In this document: positions 7,450 through 14,913 of the stretch, one piece after another
Layout of the letters: every line of letters starts with the position of its first letter
How positions within the stretch are numbered: position 1 is the first letter of the stretch
From: CAVVAY01 sp963746465
GTDB taxonomy: Bacteria > Actinomycetota > Actinomycetes > JACCUZ01
Length of the DNA stretch: 64,000 bases
Direction: 5' to 3'
Assembly (NCBI GenBank): GCA_963746465.1
Contig: CAVVAY010000005.1
Location: forward strand, 744,001-808,000
The notes under the pieces: generated by a model
What the model was told of the DNA's origin: nothing
The model's database searches: none
What the model saw: the letters and a program-made list of their open reading frames with translations, nothing else
Position numbers and translations under genes: made by a program

Positions 7450-8619
7450 GTGCGCCTGACTCGAACGCTCGTCGCGGCCGCCCTCGCCTGCGTGGCGACG
7501 CTGGCGGGAGTCGTGGCTGCCCCAGGCGGCCTGGCTGCCGCCGCGCCCATGCGGCCCTTCCTCTCAGCGCCGGGGGAGTCGACCTCCCTGTCGCTGGAGG
7601 CGTCCCAGGACGAGATCGCCGCCGGGCGGCCGGTCACGCTGCGCGGCCGGCTGACCGACACCGCGACGGGTACCCCCGAGCCGGCCGACCCGGTGCGCGT
7701 CGAGGCCACCACCGCCGACGGGACCTGGGTCGAGGTGGCGACGCTGACGACGGATGCGGCCGGCGACGTCACGACCGTTCAGGCTCCTGCCGTGACCACC
7801 ACCTACCGGCTGCACTACGGCGACCCGGGCGCGGCCCAGGAGTCGGTGAGCGCGGCCGTGCAGGTGTCGGTCCGGATGCTGACCGGAGAGCTGGTGCCTG
7901 ACGCCGTGCGGGTCGGCCGGCCTGCTCAGGTGCAGGGGGTTCTCGCGGCGGCCGCGGGCTCCGTGCTGCGCCTCGAGCAGCGCCTCGACGCCGGCTGGCG
8001 ACCGGTGGGACGCACCCGGACCGCCGGCGATGGCAGCTACCGCTTCACCGTGAGGTCCGACCGACCCGGCTTCGCGCAGTACCGGGTCGTGCGCGACGCC
8101 GGCGCGAGCTGGCCGAGCTCGGTCGCGGCCCTGGCGCCTCTGGACGTGTTTCGGCTGCACACCTACTCGGTCACCACCCGAGGCAGGGTGCGCGCCGACC
8201 TGGGCGTGTTCCGGTCGGTGGTCGCGGCCACCTATGCCGACCCGCACGGCTGGCTGCGCGCCCACCACCGGTTCCGCGAGGTGGCCCACGGGGGCGACTT
8301 CGTCGTCGTCCTGTCGCAGGCCAGCCACCTGCCGGCGTTCTCGTGGGAGTGCTCGACGAGCTACAGCTGCCGGGTCGGCCGCTACGTGGTCATCAACCAG
8401 GACCGATGGCAGCGTGGATCCCCGCACTTCCCGGCTGACCTGCTGACCTACCGGCGGATGCTCGTCGACCACGAGACCGGGCACTGGCTCGGGCGCGGGC
8501 ACGCCTACTGCCCGCGGCGCGGTGCGCCGGCGCCGGTGATGCAGCAGCAGTCGAAGGGCATGCAGGGGTGCCGGCCGAACCCGTGGCCGCTGCCAGGTGA
8601 GATCGAGGCGGTGTCCTGA
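7450..8619 (+). CDS. Secreted DUF3152 zincin-like protein
   Basis: A 389-residue exported protein with a signal peptide (residues 1-30, cleavage near AAAAP). Two Ig-like beta domains follow (about 40-230), each with a repeat such as GRPVTLRGRLTDTATG. The C-terminal DUF3152 domain contains HETGHWLGRGH near residue 340, a metzincin/zincin-type zinc site, followed by CPRRGAPAPVMQQQSKGMQGC. It is probably a cell-surface protease-like protein; activity is inference. GTG at 7450 follows GAAGGAGAG. Its stop shares one base with the next ATG (TGATG). Confidence 0.87.
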   Translation: MRLTRTLVAAALACVATLAGVVAAPGGLAAAAPMRPFLSAPGESTSLSLEASQDEIAAGRPVTLRGRLTDTATGTPEPADPVRVEATTADGTWVEVATLTTDAAGDVTTVQAPAVTTTYRLHYGDPGAAQESVSAAVQVSVRMLTGELVPDAVRVGRPAQVQGVLAAAAGSVLRLEQRLDAGWRPVGRTRTAGDGSYRFTVRSDRPGFAQYRVVRDAGASWPSSVAALAPLDVFRLHTYSVTTRGRVRADLGVFRSVVAATYADPHGWLRAHHRFREVAHGGDFVVVLSQASHLPAFSWECSTSYSCRVGRYVVINQDRWQRGSPHFPADLLTYRRMLVDHETGHWLGRGHAYCPRRGAPAPVMQQQSKGMQGCRPNPWPLPGEIEAVS

Positions 8620-9701
8620 TGCCTGCTCGCGCCCTGCTCGCCGTGGTGGCGGCTGCGCTGGCCGCCACCGCGATAAGCATCGGGCCGGCGTCGGCCGCGG
8701 TGCCGCCGACCCCCGGCACCCGGCTGACCGGCGGAGACCTCTCCTGGCCGAACTGCCCGAAGGGGATGGGCATCCCGTCCCGGCGCAGCCCCGGCAACCC
8801 GCTGCCGCTGACGTCGGCGACGTTCGCAGTCATCGGGCTGACCAACGGTCCCGGCTGGTACCCGAACCCGTGCCTCGCCGACCACGTCGCCTGGGCGAAG
8901 GCACGCGGCGTGTGGACGTCGGCGTACTCCATGACGACGTTCCCGACCGCGCTCCAGGTCAGCACGTACGGCGGCAGCGGGCCGTGGCTGCCGACCTCGC
9001 GGGCGGCGCGGCTGCGGAACGCCGGCTACCAGCAGGCGGTGTTCAACGTGACGTCGATGCAGCAGTCAGGGCTCGACGTGCCGTTCGTGTGGGTCGACGT
9101 CGAGCCGTACCCGACGCACCCGTGGTCCGGCTCGGTGCTCGCCAACCGGCAGGTCGTGCGCGGTGCCGTGCGGGCCTACGAGGACGCGGGCTACCGGGTC
9201 GGCTTCTACTCCTACGACAACGGCTGGCGCGCCGTGGTCGGCAGCTGGCGCAAGCCGGCGTACCCGGCGTGGGTCCCTGTCGGACCCGTGCGCAACGGCC
9301 GCGCGTCGGCCATCGCCCGATGTGCGCGGCCGAGCTTCTCCGGCGGGCCGGTGCTGCTGGCCCAGTGGGTGCAGGACTCCCGGGACCGCGACGTCACCTG
9401 CGTGCGGCTGACCGGCCTCGCACCGCGGCCGCACCCGCTCACCGCGCTGCTCGGCACCGCCTGGGGCCGCGGCGACTCCGGCCCCGCGGTGGCGACCCTG
9501 CAGCGCGGCATGCACATGCGGGCCTCGCACGTCACCGGCCGGTTCGACGCTCAGACGGCGCGGGTGCTGCTGGCCTTCCAGCGGATCCGCTCGTTCCCCG
9601 AGACCGGGGTCGCCACCGACCTCGAGCTGACCGCGCTCGGCGCCGGCACCACTCTGCCCGGCAGCCCCAACCGGCTGGCCCGCTACTTCACGCCGTACTG
9701 A
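8619..9701 (+). CDS. Secreted glycoside-hydrolase-like protein with peptidoglycan-binding domain
   Basis: A 360-residue protein with a signal peptide (residues 1-26), a central domain resembling GH25-like (TIM-barrel) proteins (TGGDLSWPNCPKGMG, FAVIGLTNGPGWYPNPC, FVWVDVEPYPTHPW) and a C-terminal peptidoglycan-binding repeat (WGRGDSGPAVATLQ ... GRFDAQTARVLLAFQ). The acidic VDVE pair sits where GH25 lysozymes have catalytic acids. It probably acts on the cell wall, but hydrolytic activity is not established. It is translationally coupled to the DUF3152 gene. Confidence 0.82.
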   Translation: MPARALLAVVAAALAATAISIGPASAAVPPTPGTRLTGGDLSWPNCPKGMGIPSRRSPGNPLPLTSATFAVIGLTNGPGWYPNPCLADHVAWAKARGVWTSAYSMTTFPTALQVSTYGGSGPWLPTSRAARLRNAGYQQAVFNVTSMQQSGLDVPFVWVDVEPYPTHPWSGSVLANRQVVRGAVRAYEDAGYRVGFYSYDNGWRAVVGSWRKPAYPAWVPVGPVRNGRASAIARCARPSFSGGPVLLAQWVQDSRDRDVTCVRLTGLAPRPHPLTALLGTAWGRGDSGPAVATLQRGMHMRASHVTGRFDAQTARVLLAFQRIRSFPETGVATDLELTALGAGTTLPGSPNRLARYFTPY

Positions 9702-9723
9702 CCGCCGGGGGGTGGGGGTGGCC

Positions 9724-9790
9724 GTTTGCGACGTCGGGGCGTGCGACACGCCGGTGACACCGGCGTTTCGCACGGCCCCACGTCGCAAAC
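9724..9790. repeat. Long near-perfect palindrome E1 at the 3' end of the endonuclease gene
   Basis: GTTTGCGACGT (9724-9734) pairs with ACGTCGCAAAC (9780-9790), GGGGC with GCCCC, GTGCGA with TCGCAC, and ACGCCGGTG (9748-9756) with CACCGGCGT (9758-9766). Only two bases in the arms are unpaired. The TGA stop of the endonuclease gene (9795-9793) lies in the TGATC that continues the outer arm. The reverse complement aligns with palindrome E2. It could also work as a bidirectional terminator between convergent genes. Confidence 0.9.
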
Positions 9791-9792
9791 GA

Positions 9793-10647
9793 TCATGTCG
9801 GTCGGAAGCCCCACCCGTCACGGCCGCGGTCGCGGCCCAGTCCCCGCCGGTGTGCGGCCGTCAGCCGGGCCACGAGCGACGGCCGATGCAGCCAGAGGTC
9901 CAGCGCGGTGGAGCGGGTGACCTCGAGGTTGAGCCCCTCGAGGGCCTCTTCGCGAACGTTGTCGGCCGTGTGCTGCTCGAGGTCCCGGTGATGCGCGCCG
10001 TCGTACTCCCCGACTGTTGCTGCCTCTGGATCCAGCAGGTCTGTGCGCGCGACGAACCGGCCGTCCCGGTCCACCACGATCGCGTTGACCAGGGGGACCG
10101 GTAGCCCCGCCTCGACGACCCAGACGTAGCGGAGCCGGCTCTCCGGACCTGACTCGGCCCGGCCGTCGACCAACGGCACCGCGATGCGCGCCTGCGGCAC
10201 GCCCCTGAGGCCGACCATCCGCTTCAGTCCCTCGGCAAGCTGCTCCCGGGTCGTCAGCCCGGCCCGCACGGCGGCGTCAGCGGCGACCAGCCCTTCCTCC
10301 GCACCAAAGAACCGCATCACGTCCAGGCAGCTGCGTTCGGCTGACGTCGCGACGGCGCCGTCGTGCTCGACGACGTCGACAGCCATGAGCGTGCTGCGGT
10401 CGATGGCGAGGCCGGGTGGCGGGCGCAGACGGCCGACCGGCCCGGTGCAGACGGGGACCGGCAGAAGTGTCGAGCCTGCCGGGCCGGTGCGCCCATCGAG
10501 CGCCGTGACTCCCAGCCAGGCCAGGGCCGCCCAGCCGCCGAGCGGAACGTCGCACGGCACCAGGCGCCGGGCAGCGGCCAGCCGGACGTCGATGTCGCAC
10601 GAGGCGAGCAGTGCCCGGTCCAGGCTGCGCGCGGACGGACTGGGCAT
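9793..10647 (-). CDS. DUF559/Vsr-like endonuclease-domain protein (AbiEi-type relative)
   Basis: The 284-residue product matches actinobacterial proteins that join an AbiEi-like N-terminal half (WAALAWLGVTALDG, AVDVVEHDGAVATSAERSCLDVMR) to a C-terminal PD-(D/E)xK nuclease of the DUF559/Vsr group. Candidate active-site residues are Glu169 (ESRLR), Asp203 (RTDLLD) and Glu214-Tyr-Asp216 (GEYDGAHH). The ATG at 10647 has no clear ribosome site. The upstream reading frame is open but shows no better start. The ends abut palindromes E1 and E2. No toxin partner lies beside it. Function (defence, mismatch nicking or spread of the cassette) is unknown. Confidence 0.75.
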   Translation of the reverse strand: MPSPSARSLDRALLASCDIDVRLAAARRLVPCDVPLGGWAALAWLGVTALDGRTGPAGSTLLPVPVCTGPVGRLRPPPGLAIDRSTLMAVDVVEHDGAVATSAERSCLDVMRFFGAEEGLVAADAAVRAGLTTREQLAEGLKRMVGLRGVPQARIAVPLVDGRAESGPESRLRYVWVVEAGLPVPLVNAIVVDRDGRFVARTDLLDPEAATVGEYDGAHHRDLEQHTADNVREEALEGLNLEVTRSTALDLWLHRPSLVARLTAAHRRGLGRDRGRDGWGFRPT

Positions 10648-10772
10648 CGCGCAAGCGTGGCGACGCCGCGCGGACCTGCCGGGCCGGCCGACCCGATCTG
10701 GGGACCAGCTGCGGGCAGCAGCGGGCTGGGGACGACGACTGGCGCGGGGGTGGCCCTCCGGTCTGGTCGGTT

Positions 10773-10847
10773 GATCGTTTGCGACGCTGGCAGCCTCGAC
10801 ACGCCGGCACGACCGGCGTGTCGGACCCGCCGACGTCGCGAACGATC
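10773..10847. repeat. Long palindrome E2 upstream of the endonuclease gene
   Basis: GATCGTTTGCGACG (10773-10786) pairs with CGTCGCGAACGATC (10834-10847) with one T:G position, and CGACACGCCGG (10797-10807) pairs perfectly with CCGGCGTGTCG (10813-10823) around a CACGA loop. The middle of the arms is imperfect. It shares its outer arm and core with E1 in inverted orientation. Confidence 0.9.
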
Positions 10848-10919
10848 TTGATCGCACGGCGACACGCCGAGGGGGCTGGGGCGCGGCCCGACACGCCCGG
10901 ATCTGTCGCCCGGCGGACC

Positions 10920-10925
10920 TAGACT
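10920..10925 (+). promoter_or_regulatory. -10-like TAGACT of dnaE
   Basis: TAGACT fits TANNNT and would give a leader of about 43 nt ending in the ribosome site GGAGG (10959-10963). That site is part of the self-complementary GGAGGCACCTCC (10959-10970). Confidence 0.35.
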
Positions 10926-10974
10926 CGGCCCCGTTCACCCCTGAGCTCGGCAACACCCGGAGGCACCTCCCAGC

Positions 10975-13900
10975 ATGGGATCTCGCGACTCGTTCGTGCA
11001 CCTGCACACGCACACCGAGTACTCCATGCTCGACGGCGCCGCCCGGCTCACCGACCTGTTCGACGCGGCCGGCGCGATGGGCATGCCGGCCCTGGCGATG
11101 ACCGACCACGGCAACGTCTTCGGGGCCTTCGACTTCTGGAAGAAGGCCACCGCTGCCGGCATCAAGCCGATCATCGGCGTCGAGGCCTACGTCACGCCGC
11201 GCACCCACCGAGGCGACCGCACCCGGGTCAAGTGGGGCCAGGGCGGCGGCGACGACGTGTCCGGCGGTGGCGCGTTCACGCACATGACGCTGCTGGCCGA
11301 GACCACGGCGGGCATGCACAACCTGTTCCGGCTCAACAGCCGGGCCAGCCTCGAGGGCTTCTTCTACAAGCCCCGGATGGACCGCGAGCTGCTGCAGACC
11401 TACGCGGGCGGGCTGATCGCCACCACCGGGTGCCCTTCCGGCGAGGTGCAGACCTTCCTGCGGCTCGGCCAGTACGACGAGGCGCGCGCGGCCGCGGCTG
11501 AGTTCCGCGACATCTTCGGGGCCGGCAACTACTACCTCGAGCTGATGGAGCACGGCCTCGAGATCGAGTCCCGGGTCCGGGCCGACCTGCTCCGGCTGGC
11601 CAAGGACCTCGACCTGCCGCTGGTGGCGACCAACGACCTGCACTACACCCGCAAGGAGGACGCCCCGGCGCACGAGGTGCTGCTGTGCGTCCAGTCCGGC
11701 TCGACGATGGCCGACCCCAAGCGGTTCAGGCTCGACGGCGACGACTACTACCTCAAGTCGCCGGCCGAGATGCGCCAGGTGTGGCGCGAGCTGCCCGAGG
11801 CCTGTGACAACACGCTGCTCATCGCCGAGCGGTGCGACGTGTCCTTCGCCGAGGGCGAGGGCCGCTACATGCCGCGGTTCCCCTGCCCGCCGGGGGAGTC
11901 GGAGCAGTCCTGGTTCGTCAAGGAGGTCGAGCTCGGCCTGGCCCGGCGTTACCCCGGCGGGGTCAGCGACGACGTGCGCCAGCGCGCCGAGTACGAGACC
12001 GAGGTCATCTGCAGCAAGGGCTACGCCGGCTACTTCCTGGTGGTCGCCGACTTCATCAACTGGGCCAAGGACAACGGCATCCGGGTCGGCCCGGGCCGCG
12101 GTTCCGGAGCGGGTGCCATGACGGCGTACGCCATGGGCATCACCGACCTCGACCCCCTCGTGCACGGGCTGATCTTCGAGCGGTTCCTCAACCCCGAGCG
12201 GATGTCGATGCCCGACTTCGACGTCGACTTCGACGAGCGTCGCCGGGGCGAGGTGATCCGCTACGTCACCGAGAAGTACGGCGACGACCGGGTGGCCCAG
12301 ATCGTCACCTACGGGACCATCAAGGCCAAGCAGGCGATGAAGGACTCGGCCCGGGTCCTCGGCTACCCGTACGCGCTGGGCGACCAGCTCACCAAGCTGA
12401 TGCCGCCTCCGGTCATGGGCAAGGACATCCCGCTCGGCGGCATCTTCGACCCGACCCACAAGCGCTACTCCGAGGGCGGGGAGTTCCGGGCCCGCTACGA
12501 GTCCGACCCCGACGCGAAGCGGGTCGTCGACACCGCGCGCGGGCTGGAGAACCTCAAGCGCCAGTGGGGCGTGCACGCCGCGGGCGTGATCATGTCCAGC
12601 GAGCCGCTGCTCGACGTCGTCCCGATCATGAAGCGGGAGCAGGACGGCCAGATCATCACCCAGTTCGACTACCCGAGCTGCGAGGCGCTCGGGCTGGTCA
12701 AGATGGACTTCCTGGGTCTGCGCAACCTGACGATCCTCGACGACGCGCTGAGCAACGTCGAGGCCAACCGGGGCGAGTCCATCGACCTGGACGCGCTGAG
12801 CAAGACCCTCGACGACCCGGCCACCTATGCGCTGCTCTCCCGCGGCGACACCCTCGGCGTGTTCCAGTTCGACGGCAGCCCGATGCGCGCGCTGCTGCGC
12901 CTGATGCGGCCGGACAGCTTCGAGGACATCTCGGCCGTCGGCGCGCTCTACCGGCCCGGTCCGATGGGTGCCGGCTCGCACACCAAGTACGCGCTGCGCA
13001 AGAACGGCCAGGAGCCGATCACCGCGATCCACCCCGAGCTGGCCAAGCCGCTCGAGGAGGTGCTCGGCGCGACGTACGGACTGATCGTCTACCAGGAGCA
13101 GGTCCTCCTGATCGCCCAACAGCTGGCCGGCTACACGCTGGGCAAGGCCGACCTGCTGCGCAAGGCGATGGGCAAGAAGAAGCGCGAGGTGCTGGACGCC
13201 GAGTTCGTCGGCTTCTCGGCCGGCATGACGGCCAACGGCTACTCGATGGCGGCCATCCAGACGCTCTGGGACATCCTCGTCCCGTTCTCCGACTACGCGT
13301 TCAACAAGGCGCACAGCGCGGCGTACGGCCTGGTGTCCTACTGGACCGCGTACCTCAAGGCGAACTACCCGTCGGAGTACATGGCGGCACTGCTCACCAG
13401 CGTCCGCGACGACAAGGACAAGTCGGCGCTCTACCTCAACGAGTGCCGCCGGATGGGCATCAAGGTGCTGCCCCCGGACGTCAACGAGTCGGACGCGAAC
13501 TACACCCCGCGGGGCACCGACATCCGGTTCGGGCTCTCCGCGATCCGCAACGTCGGCGACAACGTCGTCGCCTCGCTGGCCGCGACCCGCGAGGCTAAGG
13601 GCCGGTTCACCGACTTCTACGACTTCCTGAAGAAGGTCGACCCGGTCGTCTGCAACAAGAAGACCGTCGAGTCGCTGATCAAGGCCGGCGCGTTCGACTC
13701 CCTCGGCGACCCTCGCCGCGGTCTGCTCAACGTGCACGCCGAGGCGATCGACTCGTTCATGGCCACCAAGCGCAACGAGGCGCACGGCCAGTTCGACCTC
13801 TTCGGAGGGGACGAGCCAGGTGAGGACTCCCTCGAGGTCATCCCGCCGGTGCCGATCGGGGAGTGGGACAAGAGCGTCCTGCTCCAGTACGAGCGGGAGA

Positions 13901-14499
13901 TGCTCGGGCTCTACGTCTCCGACCACCCGTTGTTCGGGGTCGAGCACGTGCTGGCCTCGGCCACCGACTGCACGATCGCCACGCTCACCGGCTCGGACGA
14001 CCGGGCCGACGGCTCGCACGTCACGATCGGCGGCCTGGTCAGCGGTCTGCAGCGCAAGGTGACCAAGAAGGGCGATGTCTGGGCGATCGCCACCATCGAG
14101 GACCTCGAGGGTGCGATCGAGGTGATGTTCTTCCCGCAGACCTACAACCTGTTCGCGACCTCGCTGGCCGAGGACGCCGTCGTCGTGGTGAAGGGCCGCC
14201 TGGACCGGCGGGACGACGTGCCGAAGCTGATCGCGTTGGAGCTCTCGCTGCCCGACCTGTCCGAGGGGCCGCGCGGACCGGTGGTCATCTCGCTGCCCGT
14301 GGTGCGGTGTACTCCGCCGGTGGTCGAGCGGCTCAAGGAGGTCCTGGGCACCCACCCCGGGGCAACCGAGGTGCACCTGCGGCTGCAAGCGGCCTCCCGG
14401 ACCACGGTGCTGCGGATCGACGACGGCCTACGGGTGAACCCCAGCCCGGCGCTGATGGGTGATCTGAAGGCACTGCTGGGCCCCGCCTGCCTAGGCTGA
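10975..14499 (+). CDS. dnaE: DNA polymerase III alpha subunit (replicative)
   Basis: DnaE1-type catalytic subunit of the replicative polymerase, 1174 residues, a normal length. The N-terminal PHP domain begins FVHLHTHTEYSMLDGA and includes AMTDHGNVFGAF. The polymerase core has GPGRGSGAGAMTAYAMGITD and MPDFDVDFDERRR with the catalytic aspartates. Next come the helix-hairpin-helix and OB-fold regions (GLVSGLQRKVTKKGDVWAIATIEDLEGAIEVMFFP). The extra C-terminal error-prone features of DnaE2 are absent, and the neighbourhood is the conserved rluD-dnaE block. The ATG is about 11 nt from the ribosome site. Confidence 0.98.
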   Translation: MGSRDSFVHLHTHTEYSMLDGAARLTDLFDAAGAMGMPALAMTDHGNVFGAFDFWKKATAAGIKPIIGVEAYVTPRTHRGDRTRVKWGQGGGDDVSGGGAFTHMTLLAETTAGMHNLFRLNSRASLEGFFYKPRMDRELLQTYAGGLIATTGCPSGEVQTFLRLGQYDEARAAAAEFRDIFGAGNYYLELMEHGLEIESRVRADLLRLAKDLDLPLVATNDLHYTRKEDAPAHEVLLCVQSGSTMADPKRFRLDGDDYYLKSPAEMRQVWRELPEACDNTLLIAERCDVSFAEGEGRYMPRFPCPPGESEQSWFVKEVELGLARRYPGGVSDDVRQRAEYETEVICSKGYAGYFLVVADFINWAKDNGIRVGPGRGSGAGAMTAYAMGITDLDPLVHGLIFERFLNPERMSMPDFDVDFDERRRGEVIRYVTEKYGDDRVAQIVTYGTIKAKQAMKDSARVLGYPYALGDQLTKLMPPPVMGKDIPLGGIFDPTHKRYSEGGEFRARYESDPDAKRVVDTARGLENLKRQWGVHAAGVIMSSEPLLDVVPIMKREQDGQIITQFDYPSCEALGLVKMDFLGLRNLTILDDALSNVEANRGESIDLDALSKTLDDPATYALLSRGDTLGVFQFDGSPMRALLRLMRPDSFEDISAVGALYRPGPMGAGSHTKYALRKNGQEPITAIHPELAKPLEEVLGATYGLIVYQEQVLLIAQQLAGYTLGKADLLRKAMGKKKREVLDAEFVGFSAGMTANGYSMAAIQTLWDILVPFSDYAFNKAHSAAYGLVSYWTAYLKANYPSEYMAALLTSVRDDKDKSALYLNECRRMGIKVLPPDVNESDANYTPRGTDIRFGLSAIRNVGDNVVASLAATREAKGRFTDFYDFLKKVDPVVCNKKTVESLIKAGAFDSLGDPRRGLLNVHAEAIDSFMATKRNEAHGQFDLFGGDEPGEDSLEVIPPVPIGEWDKSVLLQYEREMLGLYVSDHPLFGVEHVLASATDCTIATLTGSDDRADGSHVTIGGLVSGLQRKVTKKGDVWAIATIEDLEGAIEVMFFPQTYNLFATSLAEDAVVVVKGRLDRRDDVPKLIALELSLPDLSEGPRGPVVISLPVVRCTPPVVERLKEVLGTHPGATEVHLRLQAASRTTVLRIDDGLRVNPSPALMGDLKALLGPACLG

Positions 14500-14732
14500 C
14501 TCGCACGGCACAAAGCCGTCATCCGTTCGGCCGATGGCCGTCCGGTCAACCCCGCCAGGTACCTATGGCCGGAACATTCGGACATAGCGCACAAGCAGCC
14601 GTAGATCGTCCGGCCGATCGGCCGAAGACCACTCCTTGCACCTGTCCTCTCGCGTTGAGTCATGACATGGTCAGCGCCTCATCACTACAGGTGATGTGGA
14701 TGTCACGATCTGTATTTCCTGGGGAGGGAACC
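14500..14732 (+). promoter_or_regulatory. Control region after dnaE and before the KWG peptide genes
   Basis: No gene is seen in this stretch. It contains a perfect 14-bp palindrome CGGCCGATCGGCCG (14611-14624), an 8-bp palindrome GTCATGAC (14659-14666), and an inverted repeat CATCAC-TACAG-GTGATG (14680-14696) just upstream of the first small ORF. These look like operator or terminator elements; no regulator can be named. Confidence 0.4.
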
Positions 14733-14828
14733 ATGACTCGCGTACAGCTGTTTCGCCTCGCGTCCGCGCTTGGCAGCCTGGGCACGCTCGTCGCCGTCGT
14801 CGGCGCCGGCACGAAGTGGGGGTTCTGA
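14733..14828 (+). CDS. 31-residue peptide ending GTKWGF
   Basis: An ATG preceded by GGGGAGGGA opens a 31-codon frame ending in TGA. The product has a basic start (MTRVQLFR), a hydrophobic stretch of about 18 residues (LASALGSLGTLVAVVGAG) and a short tail TKWGF, the layout of a signal peptide or single membrane helix releasing a tiny C-terminal peptide. The next ORF also ends in KWG plus one residue. Both sit directly before the GGDEF-EAL gene. No family is recognised; a secreted signal or membrane micro-regulator is inference. Confidence 0.55.
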   Translation: MTRVQLFRLASALGSLGTLVAVVGAGTKWGF

Positions 14829-14829
14829 C

Positions 14830-14913
14830 GTGGACACCGTGACGGCGCAGGTCTGCGGCGCCGGTCGGGAGATCTCCGCGCACGCCGAGCCCGGTCGCAA
14901 GTGGGGATGCTGA
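14830..14913 (+). CDS. 27-residue peptide ending GRKWGC
   Basis: A GTG two bases after the previous stop opens a 27-codon frame ending in TGA 14911-14913, which overlaps the start of the GGDEF-EAL gene. The product is not hydrophobic (contains TAQVCGAGREISAHAEPG) and ends RKWGC, echoing the TKWGF end of the preceding peptide. No strong ribosome site of its own is seen, so translation is probably coupled. It could be a chance frame, but the shared C-terminus argues otherwise. Confidence 0.45.
   Translation: MDTVTAQVCGAGREISAHAEPGRKWGC

Larger units (their letters stand above)
9724..10847. mobile_element. Putative palindrome-bounded endonuclease cassette
   Basis: The unit is palindrome E1, one leftward Vsr/DUF559-like endonuclease gene, and palindrome E2. 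In both palindromes the TGATCGTTTGCGACG end faces the gene, so the hairpins form an inverted pair. The unit interrupts the conserved rluD-to-dnaE interval and holds no other gene. No transposase, target duplication or attachment site is recognised, so mobility is inferred from the layout. Confidence 0.4.

Noticed and set aside
9724..9790. Palindrome E1 as a simple terminator only
   Set aside because: It could terminate, but a related palindrome lies at the gene's other end, where no transcript ends, so termination alone does not explain both.
10648..14388. Extension of the endonuclease frame antisense through dnaE
   Set aside because: The frame is open by chance opposite dnaE. Family similarity of the nuclease stops near the ATG at 10647, and palindrome E2 lies between.
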